From: Bacteroides faecis MAJ27
GTDB taxonomy: Bacteria > Bacteroidota > Bacteroidia > Bacteroidales > Bacteroidaceae
DNA length: 64,000 nt
NCBI RefSeq assembly: GCF_900106755.1
Contig: NZ_FNNN01000001.1
Span: forward strand, 467,974-531,973
Direction: 5' to 3'
Shown one piece after another: positions 8,948 through 17,306 of the stretch. A program made the translations under genes and the position numbers. The notes under the pieces are model-generated. The model ran no database searches. It saw nothing but the letters and a program-made list of their open reading frames with translations, and was not told the origin of the DNA. The stretch's first letter is position 1. Every line of letters starts with the position of its first letter.

Positions 8948-10294
8948 TTAAAGTCCCGTATAAGTATGCGGAGTAATTGCTCTTAACTCTTTTTTAATAT
9001 CTTCGCTTACATTCAAGCCTTCGATAAACTCTTTAATAGAACTTTCTGTAATAGCCTGGTTTGTCCGGGTCAAAGCTTTCAAAGCTTCATACGGATGCGG
9101 GTAAGCCTCGCGGCGTAAAATAGTCTGGATAGCCTCAGCCACTACGCTCCAGCAATTATCCAGGTCACGGTAAATAGCCGGTTCGTTCAGCAGCAACTTG
9201 CGAAGTCCTTTCAGTGAACTCTGAATGGCAATCACGATATGCCCGAAAGGCACACCGACATTACGGAGTACTGTAGAATCTGTCAGGTCACGCTGCAAGC
9301 GGGAAACAGGAAGCTTCACAGCCAAGTGCTCCAGAATAGATGTCGCGATACCCAGATTACCTTCCGCATTTTCAAAGTCAATCGGATTTACCTTGTGCGG
9401 CATTGCGCTTGATCCGACTTCTCCGGCCTTGATTTTCTGTTTGAAGTATTCCATAGAAATATACTGCCAGAAGTCACGGTTCATATCTACCATCACGGTA
9501 TTGATACGTTTCATCGCGTCAAAGATAGCAGATAAGTTATCGTAGTTCGAAATCTGAGTGGTATATTCTTCGCGTTCCAGTCCCAGTTTCTCTGCAACAA
9601 AACGATTGCCGAATTGTTTCCAGTCATATTGAGGATATGCAACATGATGAGCATTGTAATTACCGGTAGCCCCACCAAATTTAGCAGTGATCGGACATGC
9701 CTTCAGCATAGCCAGCTGGCGTTCCAGACGGTAAACGAATACCATCACCTCTTTACCCAGGCGAGTCGGAGAAGCCGGCTGTCCATGAGTTTTAGCAAGC
9801 ATCGGGATGTCAGCCCACTCCGTTGCATAAGTTTTCAACTGTGCAATCAGTTCCTCAATCAACGGATAATAAACTTTATCCAACGCTTCTTTGATAGAAA
9901 GAGGCACAGACGTATTGTTAATATCCTGAGAAGTCAGTCCGAAGTGAATGAATTCTTTATAGTCATCCATTCCACCCAGCTTGTCAAATTCTTCTTTCAG
10001 GAAATATTCTACAGCTTTTACATCATGGTTGGTTACACTCTCGATATCTTTAATGCGTTGCGCATCTGCTTCCGAAAAATTACGGTAGATATTCCGTAAA
10101 GTTTCAAACACGCTGCTATCGATTCCTTTCAACTGCGGCAAAGGAAGTTCACACAAGGTGATAAAGTATTCCACCTCTACCTGTACACGGTATTTAATCA
10201 GTGCAAATTCAGAGAAATAAGCCGCCAAAGCTTTAGTTTTGCCTCTATATCGACCATCAATCGGAGATATGGCCGTTAATACATCAAGTTCCAT
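8948..10294 (-). CDS. purB: Adenylosuccinate lyase
   Basis: PurB catalyses two steps of purine synthesis (SAICAR to AICAR and adenylosuccinate to AMP). The fumarase/lyase signature is clear (GSSAMPHKVNPIDFENAEGN), as are the TSQDINNTS and KTHGQPASPTRLGKE active-site segments. I chose the ATG at 10294 (448 residues, MELDVLTAISPIDGRY). A longer reading from a TTG at 10363 would place 23 extra residues over the predicted -7 box at 10322-10329, so it cannot be part of this transcript. It is the first gene of the purB-rluB-asnS group. Confidence 0.95.
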   Translation of the reverse strand: MELDVLTAISPIDGRYRGKTKALAAYFSEFALIKYRVQVEVEYFITLCELPLPQLKGIDSSVFETLRNIYRNFSEADAQRIKDIESVTNHDVKAVEYFLKEEFDKLGGMDDYKEFIHFGLTSQDINNTSVPLSIKEALDKVYYPLIEELIAQLKTYATEWADIPMLAKTHGQPASPTRLGKEVMVFVYRLERQLAMLKACPITAKFGGATGNYNAHHVAYPQYDWKQFGNRFVAEKLGLEREEYTTQISNYDNLSAIFDAMKRINTVMVDMNRDFWQYISMEYFKQKIKAGEVGSSAMPHKVNPIDFENAEGNLGIATSILEHLAVKLPVSRLQRDLTDSTVLRNVGVPFGHIVIAIQSSLKGLRKLLLNEPAIYRDLDNCWSVVAEAIQTILRREAYPHPYEALKALTRTNQAITESSIKEFIEGLNVSEDIKKELRAITPHTYTGL

Positions 10295-10321
10295 ACGTTT
10301 TCTTAGATAATTATCAGACTG

Positions 10322-10356
10322 CAAAATTAACTCTTTTTCCTGAGTTATAAGCCAAA
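10322..10356 (-). promoter_or_regulatory. Predicted purB promoter
   Basis: Minus strand: -7 TAATTTTG at 10322-10329 and -33 TTTG at 10353-10356. The spacer is 23 bp, slightly longer than usual. It supports the purB start at 10294. Confidence 0.55.
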
Positions 10357-10434
10357 AGGACAAAGAAAGTTTGTATAAAAGCGGTAAGAAATAAAAAAAG
10401 CCTCACGAACCTCTTCGCAAGACTTCCATTTCTG

Positions 10435-10509
10435 TGGGCGCTGAGGGATTCGAACCCCCGACCCTCTGGGTGTAAACCAGATGCTCTGAACCAGCTGAGC
10501 TAAGCGCCC
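10435..10509 (-). tRNA. tRNA-Val (anticodon TAC), copy 2
   Basis: The 75-nt cloverleaf on the minus strand runs from GGGCGCT to AGCGCCC plus discriminator A. It has a D-arm AGCTCAGCTGGTTCAGAGC, an anticodon loop TTTACAC within CTGG/CCAG, and a T-arm GGGGGTTCGAATCCC. CCA is not encoded. It is identical to the copy at 10542-10616. Confidence 0.96.
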
Positions 10510-10541
10510 TTTTGTTGGCGGAAGTGTTTCGGTTTTTATGG

Positions 10542-10616
10542 TGGGCGCTGAGGGATTCGAACCCCCGACCCTCTGGGTGTAAACCAGATGCTCTGAACCA
10601 GCTGAGCTAAGCGCCC
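10542..10616 (-). tRNA. tRNA-Val (anticodon TAC), copy 1
   Basis: This is identical in sequence to the downstream copy and separated from it by 32 bp. It is promoter-proximal in a two-tRNA transcript. Confidence 0.96.
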
Positions 10617-10641
10617 GTACACTTCCGTTTCAAAAGCGATG

Positions 10642-10672
10642 CAAAGGTACGGCTTTTTTCGAAACCTCCAAA
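10642..10672 (-). promoter_or_regulatory. Promoter of the tRNA-Val pair
   Basis: Minus strand: -33 TTTG at 10669-10672, exactly 19-bp spacer, -7 TACCTTTG at 10642-10649, about 25 bp before the first tRNA. Confidence 0.8.
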
Positions 10673-10845
10673 CATTTCATGTATTATTTTTCAAGAAAGT
10701 TTTTATCACAATCAGAAATTATCTGATTATCAGCAAATAATGAAAAAAGTTTTTTTTCATGCAACTTTCACTTCTCCAGGTCCGTCTAATAAACACAACA
10801 AGATAAAGACAGTCGCGACTCTTTCTCTGCCATTAATAATAAGAT

Positions 10846-13155
10846 ATGAAACGAATCACTACAACCGCAGCATTTCTATGTCTGTGTATGTTGCTTATTG
10901 CACAAGACTTACAGTTAAGAGGAAGAATCGTATCCGGCAAAGAGCCGGTAGAATTTGCCAATGTCATTTTACAGACAAAAGATTCTATTTTCATCTCCGG
11001 AGGCATTACCGACCAACGGGGACGATTCAACATGAACAACTTACAAAAAGGAAATTATCAATTACGGATATCCGGGCTAGGCTATCAAACACAACAAATC
11101 AACCTGAATGATTTTACAGCCACACTCGACTTGGGGTCGATCTCCATTGATTCGGCAGCCATCGCACTGGAAGAAGTGACCATTACCGCCAATCCTGTTA
11201 TCAACCAGCCCGACCGGAAGATCATTCTTCCCAGTGCCCGTCAGCTAAAAACTTCAACGAACGGGCTTAGCCTGTTACAACGTTTACAACTCAGCCGCAT
11301 ACAAGTCGACCTCATCCGGCAAACGATTACTTCTTCCAATCAGGGAGACGTACAGCTACGTATCAACGGAGCGAAAGTGGAGATACAGGAGATACTGGCT
11401 TTGCAGCCGGAAGATGTGATCCGCATCGAATACCATGACGAACCGGGTTTACGGTATGGAGATAACGCAGCGGCTGTCATAGACTATATCGTCCGCCGTC
11501 ATCAGACAGGTGGCTACGTAGGATTTGACACAAGTACATCAGTCAACACACTTTTGGGAAACAACAATGCAACAGCCAAAATCAACCATAAAAATTCCGA
11601 ATGGGGAATCAATTACCATGAAGGTTATCGCTCATTCAAGAACTACTGGCGGGAGAATTCCGAAACGTTTCATTTCTCGGACAAGCCTTCTTTTACAAGA
11701 CTGGAAGACGGTGTCCCTGACAAAATGAAAATGCGCTGGGATTATCTGACAATGAATTACAGCTACCAGGAAGCCGAAAAGTGGTTCGTCAGTGTAGCCC
11801 TTCGGGGAAGTTTCCGTTATAACAAACTGAACACCCAAAGCACATTATACCCCATCGACAATCCGGATAATAGTGTAGCCATGAAAGACCACACGGCCTC
11901 AGACAGCAAATCTCCCTCCATCGATATTTATCTGCAACGTAACCTCAAAAACAACCAGGCCATCATCCTGAACACGGTAGGCACTTATATACATACTTAT
12001 GACGACCGCACCTACGAAGAAAAGAAGCATTCCATCCTTGCTACCGATATCTATTCGGCTATCCGCGGAAAGAAATACTCATTTATCGGCGAAGGCATCT
12101 ACGAAAAGAAATTCACCAACAGCAAGCTCAGTGCAGGTATCCGCCACCAGCAATCACTGACGGAGAACAAGTACGCCGGCACTTCTTCGGCGGAAACGCG
12201 GATGCAGGAAGCACACACTTCCACTTATATAGAATACAGCAGCAAAATAAAAAGGTTTAATTATTCCGTCGGGGTACAGGGCAGCCGCTCATGGTTCAAC
12301 CAGGAAGGTGAAGGATATCAGAAATATTCAGTCTTACCCCGTATACGGCTTACCTACAATTTCTCGGACCAAGCTTTTATCCGCTACCAGGGACAGATTT
12401 CCAGAAGCACCCCCGCCCTCTCCGACCTGAGCAACGTAGAGCAACTGATTGACTCCTTACAAATACGCCGGGGAAATCCGACCCTGAAAATGTCAACGGT
12501 CTACAACAATACGCTGAACGTAGACTTCCGTAAAGGACTATTCAGTAGCAGCCTTTATCTCCTGTATCAGTATCAGCACAAGCCCAATATGGAAGAAACA
12601 TTCAGAGAAGGCGAACTTTTTGTGCGCACCACCGCCAACCAGCGGAGCTGGCAAAAGCTCAATCCGGAAGTAGAAATCAAGGTAGGCCCTATAAAAGATA
12701 TCTTAAGTTTGTCCATATCGACAGGTATCAACTATTTCGACAGCCGCGGACACAACTATCATCACACTTATACCAACTGGTACTATTGTGCCAGCGCAAC
12801 GGCAGCCTATAAAAAATGGAGCGCGTATTTCGAGATACGGAACCACCGAAATGATTTTTACGGAGAGACTCTGAGTTACGGAGAGAACTACCATCTTTTA
12901 AGCGTCAGCTACCGCTACAAGCAGCTGAATGTAGGAGTCATGTCTCTCAACCCTTTCGGCAGTAACTACAGAATAGGGAGTGAGAACTTCAGTCCGTTAG
13001 CTCCTTCCAAAAACTGGATGTACATCAAAGAAAGTTCCAGAGTATTCGCTCTCACACTTTCGTGGAATTTCAATTTCGGACGCAAATACGAGTCCGCCGA
13101 AAGACGCCTTCATAACGAAGACAACAATGCGGGAACACTCAAATCCGGGAAATAA
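10846..13155 (+). CDS. Outer-membrane beta-barrel protein with carboxypeptidase-regulatory-like and plug-like domains
   Basis: The 769-residue protein has a signal peptide (ending near MLLIAQ). A CarboxypepD_reg-like domain follows at about residues 22-100 (LRGRIVSGKEPVEFANVILQ), then a plug-like segment (about residues 115-210) and a barrel of roughly 550 residues rich in alternating aromatic strands, ending SWNFNFGRKYES. This matches the Bacteroidetes outer-membrane beta-barrel family related to TonB-dependent receptors. No SusD-like partner is adjacent, so I do not call it a SusC. The substrate is unknown. It stands alone, between the tRNAs and a convergent acetyltransferase. Confidence 0.82.
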   Translation: MKRITTTAAFLCLCMLLIAQDLQLRGRIVSGKEPVEFANVILQTKDSIFISGGITDQRGRFNMNNLQKGNYQLRISGLGYQTQQINLNDFTATLDLGSISIDSAAIALEEVTITANPVINQPDRKIILPSARQLKTSTNGLSLLQRLQLSRIQVDLIRQTITSSNQGDVQLRINGAKVEIQEILALQPEDVIRIEYHDEPGLRYGDNAAAVIDYIVRRHQTGGYVGFDTSTSVNTLLGNNNATAKINHKNSEWGINYHEGYRSFKNYWRENSETFHFSDKPSFTRLEDGVPDKMKMRWDYLTMNYSYQEAEKWFVSVALRGSFRYNKLNTQSTLYPIDNPDNSVAMKDHTASDSKSPSIDIYLQRNLKNNQAIILNTVGTYIHTYDDRTYEEKKHSILATDIYSAIRGKKYSFIGEGIYEKKFTNSKLSAGIRHQQSLTENKYAGTSSAETRMQEAHTSTYIEYSSKIKRFNYSVGVQGSRSWFNQEGEGYQKYSVLPRIRLTYNFSDQAFIRYQGQISRSTPALSDLSNVEQLIDSLQIRRGNPTLKMSTVYNNTLNVDFRKGLFSSSLYLLYQYQHKPNMEETFREGELFVRTTANQRSWQKLNPEVEIKVGPIKDILSLSISTGINYFDSRGHNYHHTYTNWYYCASATAAYKKWSAYFEIRNHRNDFYGETLSYGENYHLLSVSYRYKQLNVGVMSLNPFGSNYRIGSENFSPLAPSKNWMYIKESSRVFALTLSWNFNFGRKYESAERRLHNEDNNAGTLKSGK

Positions 13156-13164
13156 ATTTCCCGG

Positions 13165-13716
13165 TTAAACCTGTTTACGGACCACACGGGCCGGATTCCC
13201 GACTGCGACACTGTCGTCGGGAATATCTTTCGTTACGACACTTCCCGCTCCTATCACACATCGGTTGCCAATCGTCACACCGGGACAGATGATTGCTCCG
13301 CCACCAATCCAGCAATCTTCACCGACCGTAACCGGATAGGCATATTCTTTCGAACCGCGACGTTCCAGATAATTCATCGGATGATGCGGCGTATAAATCT
13401 GCACGCAAGGCCCTACCAGCGTATGAGCACCGATTGTAATATATCCTCCATCCAAAAAAGTACAATTGGCATTGACAAATACATGTTCGCCCAACCTGAT
13501 CCCGTCTCCGTGGTCGCAATGGAAAGGAGGGCAGATCACCGAAGTTTCAGGAATACCCGGCACCAACTCTTCCAACAATTCCCTGTAACCGTCATCATAC
13601 GTGCTCAATCCACGCATAACAGCCAGCAACTTCTTTGCATGTTCAAAACGTTCCTGCAACTCCGGTGCAGACATATCAGCCAACTGGCTGCTACGCATCT
13701 TCTCGACTTCTGTCAT
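13165..13716 (-). CDS. Sugar O-acetyltransferase (maltose/galactoside acetyltransferase-like)
   Basis: This is a 183-residue left-handed beta-helix enzyme of the NodL/LacA/Maa group. An N-terminal maltose-acetyltransferase-type helical segment (residues 1-60) is followed by hexapeptide repeats. The catalytic His lies in the typical context YTPHHPMNYLERRGSKEYA. The C-terminus has GAGSVVTKDIPDDSVAVGNP. It should transfer acetyl from acetyl-CoA to a sugar. Its start codon lies five bp after the stop of the upstream yaaA gene, so the two are probably co-transcribed. Confidence 0.9.
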   Translation of the reverse strand: MTEVEKMRSSQLADMSAPELQERFEHAKKLLAVMRGLSTYDDGYRELLEELVPGIPETSVICPPFHCDHGDGIRLGEHVFVNANCTFLDGGYITIGAHTLVGPCVQIYTPHHPMNYLERRGSKEYAYPVTVGEDCWIGGGAIICPGVTIGNRCVIGAGSVVTKDIPDDSVAVGNPARVVRKQV

Positions 13717-13721
13717 ATTCC

Positions 13722-14495
13722 TTATTCCCCCTTACCATTCGTAAATACAAATTTTCTTTCATCCGAAAGGGATTCGTCAAACTCGAACCCTTCCCACGAG
13801 AATCCCTTCAGGTCATCCGGATTCCCGACCTTATTCTTCAAGATAAAACGTGTCATTTCGCCACGAGACATTTTGGTATAGACCACAATCGTAGCCAGTT
13901 TTCCATTCTTCCAGACATGAAATTCGGGAGTTACCACACGCACCTCCTTCTCCACCCGTTTCCAGTCAAACAGGCTTTTCATCTCATCGCTGGCAAGGTT
14001 ACACAAGATTCCTCCTGCCTGCCGGATATCCTGTATAAACACATCCGTCAAACGCGACTGCCAGTAAGAAAACATTGTCTGATTCCCTAATTCCGGCAAT
14101 AAGACATCTCCCTCCAGACGATAAGGACGAATTACATCCAAAGGACGCAACAGCCCATAACAGAACGAAGTCAGCCGCAAGTGTTCCTGCGCATATTCAA
14201 AGTCCTCCACAGAGAAATCTTTCGGATTGAGGCGCTTGAATACGATTCCGGTATAAGCCAGCAAAGCCGGTAATTCCGGAGTAGCTTCCGCATGAAAAGC
14301 TTGGTAACGCTTATAATTCTCCACAGCAATCTTAGCGTTGACACGCAGTAAACGTTCCAATTCGTCAACAGAAAACTGAGACATCTGCAACGCTATTTCC
14401 GCCGCTTCCTTCTGAAAGCGGGGGCTCGTAGTCAAAGGAACTTTCACCTTCGACACCGCACTCATCGTCTTGGCGCAAGATAGAAGTACTAACAT
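13722..14495 (-). CDS. yaaA: YaaA-family peroxide-stress protein (DUF328)
   Basis: The 257-residue product begins MLVLLSCAKTMS, the diagnostic YaaA N-terminus, and has the conserved LLAYTGIVFKRLNP, LRLTSFCYGLLRPLDVIRPY and CNLASDEMKSLF segments. E. coli YaaA limits intracellular free iron under peroxide stress; the molecular activity is DNA-binding or otherwise unsettled. I set the start at the ATG at 14495. An upstream TTG in frame would add 32 residues of poor quality. It precedes the acetyltransferase gene. Confidence 0.9.
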   Translation of the reverse strand: MLVLLSCAKTMSAVSKVKVPLTTSPRFQKEAAEIALQMSQFSVDELERLLRVNAKIAVENYKRYQAFHAEATPELPALLAYTGIVFKRLNPKDFSVEDFEYAQEHLRLTSFCYGLLRPLDVIRPYRLEGDVLLPELGNQTMFSYWQSRLTDVFIQDIRQAGGILCNLASDEMKSLFDWKRVEKEVRVVTPEFHVWKNGKLATIVVYTKMSRGEMTRFILKNKVGNPDDLKGFSWEGFEFDESLSDERKFVFTNGKGE

Positions 14496-14641
14496 TCTTA
14501 ATCGGTTTTTATCATTTTGGAAATCACAAAAATAAAAAATAAATAGCTTTACTTGTTGACAGATATCCAAATTATGCCTACTTTCAGCCAATAATTAACT
14601 ATAATCATTTATTAATTAACAAAAACACAAAAATCCCCCTT

Positions 14642-16627
14642 ATGAGAAACAAGTTTGTATCGCTGAAAGCTTTGGCCTTATTGGTCATCTTTTGTCTGAC
14701 GGGTAGTTTATCCCGTGCCGCTGTCAACCCGAAACCGTTCGTTATTCCCGAACTCAAACAATGGACGGGAAAAGACGGCAACTTTATTCCGGGAAAAGAT
14801 GCCCGGATTGTCTGTACCTCCCAAAATCCCGAATTACTGCGAATAGCCAAGATGTTTGCCGACGATTATCGGCAGATGTTCGGGCAGACATTAAGCGTAG
14901 TACAAGGCAAGGCTGCCTCCGGTGATTTTGTCTTAGCATTATCGACAGACAAGAAATTAGGCGAAGAAGGTTATGCCATTAAGATAACCGACCGCGTAGC
15001 TGCCTCCGCCCCTACCACAACCGGCCTTTACTGGAGCACACGCACCCTCCTGCAACTGGCGGAGCAGAATCAGGAACGTTCACTCCCGCAAGGAGTAATC
15101 CGAGATTATCCCGACTATCCGCTTCGCGGCTTCATGATAGACTGCGGTCGTAAGTTCATACCGATGTCTTATCTGCAAGACCTGGTAAAAATCATGGCTT
15201 ACTACAAAATGAATACGCTGCAAGTTCATCTGAACGATAACGGATTCAAGCAATATTTCGAGCACAACTGGGATAAGACGTATGCTGCTTTCCGTCTGGA
15301 GTCGGATACTTATCCGGGATTGGCTGCCCGTGACGGCTCTTATTCCAAGAAAGAGTTCATCGACTTCCAGAAACAGGCTGCATCCAACTTCGTGGAAATC
15401 ATTCCGGAGATTGATGTTCCTGCCCATTCACTGGCACTTACTCATTACAAACCGGAAATCGGCAGCAAAGAGTATGGAATGGATCATCTCGACTTATTCA
15501 AGCCGGAAACGTATGAATTTGTAGATGCTCTGTTCAAAGAATATCTGGAAGGCGACAATCCGGTGTTTGTTGGCAAACGGGTACATATCGGTACAGACGA
15601 ATACTCAAATGCAAAGAAAGACGTGGTAGAAAAATTCCGGGCTTTCACCGATCATTACATTCGTTTTGTCGAAGGTTTTGGCAAGCAAGCAGTGGTATGG
15701 GGCGCTCTCAGCCATGCCAAAGGTGATACCCCTGTCAAATCAGAAGACGTCATCATGAATGCCTGGTACAACGGGTATGCCGACCCGGCAACCATGATAA
15801 AAGACGGATACAAGTTAATCTGTATTCCGGACGGAATGGTCTATATCGTTCCGGTAGCCGGATATTATCAGGACTACCTCAACGAACCATACTTATATAA
15901 GGAATGGACTCCAGCCCATATCGGAAAATCGGTATTTGAAGAAAAGCACCCTTCCATTCTCGGTGGTATGTTTGCTATCTGGAACGACCATGCCGGCAAC
16001 GGAATTTCAGTAAAAGACATCCATCACCGTATATTCTCACCTTTGCAGACTCTGTCCGTAAAAATGTGGACAGGTGCCCAAACGGGTATTCCTTATGAAA
16101 CATTTAATGAGAAACGAGCGCTCCTCAGCGAAGCACCCGGAGTCAATCAGCTGGCGAGAATCGGCACAAAGCCGGGATTAGTATACGAACGTTCCACGGT
16201 TGCCCCCGGCAGCACTTCCGATTATCCGGAAATCGGTTATAACTACACTGTGAGCTTCGACATCACCGGAGCAGAAGAGAACAAAGGAACCGAATTATTC
16301 CGTTCTCCTAATGCTGTATTCTACCTGTCCGACCCCATCCGGGGAATGATGGGATTTGCCCGCGACGGTTACCTGAATACCTTCCCCTACAAAGTGAATC
16401 CGGGAGAAAAAGCAACTATTCAGATAGAAGGAAACAACCGAAGCACTACGCTGAGGGTCAACGGAAAGGTGGTTGAAGAAATGAATACGCAGAAACTCTA
16501 CTTTAACGCAGGGAAAGATTCGATGAGTTATGTACGTACACTAGTCTTCCCGCTGGAAAAGGCTGGAAACTTCAACAGTAAGGTACAGAATCTGAAAGTC
16601 TACAATTATTGCGTGAGTAAGCCATAA
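14642..16627 (+). CDS. Secreted family 20 glycoside hydrolase (beta-N-acetylhexosaminidase)
   Basis: This 661-residue enzyme has a signal peptide (cleavage near SLSRA). A GH20b-type N-terminal domain (about residues 30-150) precedes the catalytic TIM barrel with RGFMIDCGRKFIPMSYLQDL. The catalytic acid lies in the GH20 HxGxDE motif (HIGTDEYSN, near residue 320). A C-terminal beta-sandwich of about 150 residues resembles a LamG/concanavalin-like module. It should release terminal GlcNAc or GalNAc from glycans in the periplasm or outside. There is no PUL context: neighbours are yaaA (divergent) and the carB block. Confidence 0.93.
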   Translation: MRNKFVSLKALALLVIFCLTGSLSRAAVNPKPFVIPELKQWTGKDGNFIPGKDARIVCTSQNPELLRIAKMFADDYRQMFGQTLSVVQGKAASGDFVLALSTDKKLGEEGYAIKITDRVAASAPTTTGLYWSTRTLLQLAEQNQERSLPQGVIRDYPDYPLRGFMIDCGRKFIPMSYLQDLVKIMAYYKMNTLQVHLNDNGFKQYFEHNWDKTYAAFRLESDTYPGLAARDGSYSKKEFIDFQKQAASNFVEIIPEIDVPAHSLALTHYKPEIGSKEYGMDHLDLFKPETYEFVDALFKEYLEGDNPVFVGKRVHIGTDEYSNAKKDVVEKFRAFTDHYIRFVEGFGKQAVVWGALSHAKGDTPVKSEDVIMNAWYNGYADPATMIKDGYKLICIPDGMVYIVPVAGYYQDYLNEPYLYKEWTPAHIGKSVFEEKHPSILGGMFAIWNDHAGNGISVKDIHHRIFSPLQTLSVKMWTGAQTGIPYETFNEKRALLSEAPGVNQLARIGTKPGLVYERSTVAPGSTSDYPEIGYNYTVSFDITGAEENKGTELFRSPNAVFYLSDPIRGMMGFARDGYLNTFPYKVNPGEKATIQIEGNNRSTTLRVNGKVVEEMNTQKLYFNAGKDSMSYVRTLVFPLEKAGNFNSKVQNLKVYNYCVSKP

Positions 16628-17252
16628 AATACAGGTACCATTCACTATCAGTTATTTCACTTAGGATGTAAGAGAGCAATTAATAGTCTTAGAACCCTCT
16701 ACCTGAGAGTTTAACATTCTCTCCATTTGGAACCGCAGTTTCCACAGCTTGGAACTCTAGTTTCATCGGTGTGAAACTGTAGTTCCAAAGGTTTGAAACC
16801 AAAAGTTTCGAGCGTATGAAACTAAAGTTTCAAGTAATGGGAACTCTAGTTTCAAGTAATGGAAACTGTGGTTTCAAGCGATGGAAACCCGTTTGAAACA
16901 CCTGGCGATAAGTCAGAACAAAGCATTTATCAGGCAATAACAGAGGAGGTATCAGCCATTAATACCTGAATTCTCAATTATTAATAGATGAAACGACAAT
17001 CATTAACAGTTGACAGATCAGATGTTAACACACTGAATATAAAACCATAACAGAAAGAAAACACGGATTGCGGATAGATAAAAAGTGAGAGCAAACGCTT
17101 GCTACCACACTGCTACCACACTTGCTACCATAGCTGTAACTACGATGGATAAAGCGATACAGGCAGAAAGTGAGAGCATGAGAGCAAAACGTATGTTGAT
17201 TCACAGAGAGAGAAATAAAGAGAGAAAATAAACCAAGCCATACATAAAAAAA
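16628..17252. other. Gene-free interval between GH20 gene and carB terminator
   Basis: No convincing gene is present. The left half carries the 22-bp tandem array at 16729-16900. The right half has short direct repeats: TGCTACCA three times at 17100-17130 with an 11-12 bp period, and AGTGAGAGCA twice, near 17083 and 17170. This may be decayed repetitive DNA. Confidence 0.6.
16729..16900. repeat. Tandem array of about eight 22-bp units, each a partial palindrome
   Basis: Units start at 16729, 16751, 16773, 16795, 16818, 16840, 16862 and 16884 (last one partial). The spacing is 22 bp except one 23-bp step. The consensus is GRAACTNTAGTTTCAAGNNATG, so each unit contains the imperfect inverted repeat GAAACT..AGTTTC. 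There are no spacers of independent sequence and no cas genes nearby. Confidence 0.85.
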
Positions 17253-17288
17253 GAGACTCCCTCCTTGGTATGCCAAAGAGAGAGTCTC
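17253..17288 (-). terminator. carB terminator
   Basis: A 16-nt arm GAGACTCCCTCCTTGG pairs with CCAAAGAGAGAGTCTC across a TATG loop (two mismatches). On the minus strand it is followed by seven T residues. Confidence 0.85.
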
Positions 17289-17306
17289 CTTATTATATAA
17301 AGCAGT

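Noticed and set aside
10295..10363. N-terminal extension of purB from a TTG codon
   Set aside because: It would overlap the predicted -7 box, and the ATG at 10294 begins the family's normal N-terminus.
16729..16900. The 22-bp array as a CRISPR
   Set aside because: There is no spacer sequence between units, units are imperfect, and no cas gene is near.
17025..17276. 83-codon minus-strand frame downstream of carB
   Set aside because: It runs through the carB terminator and short direct repeats, with no motif and poor start context.
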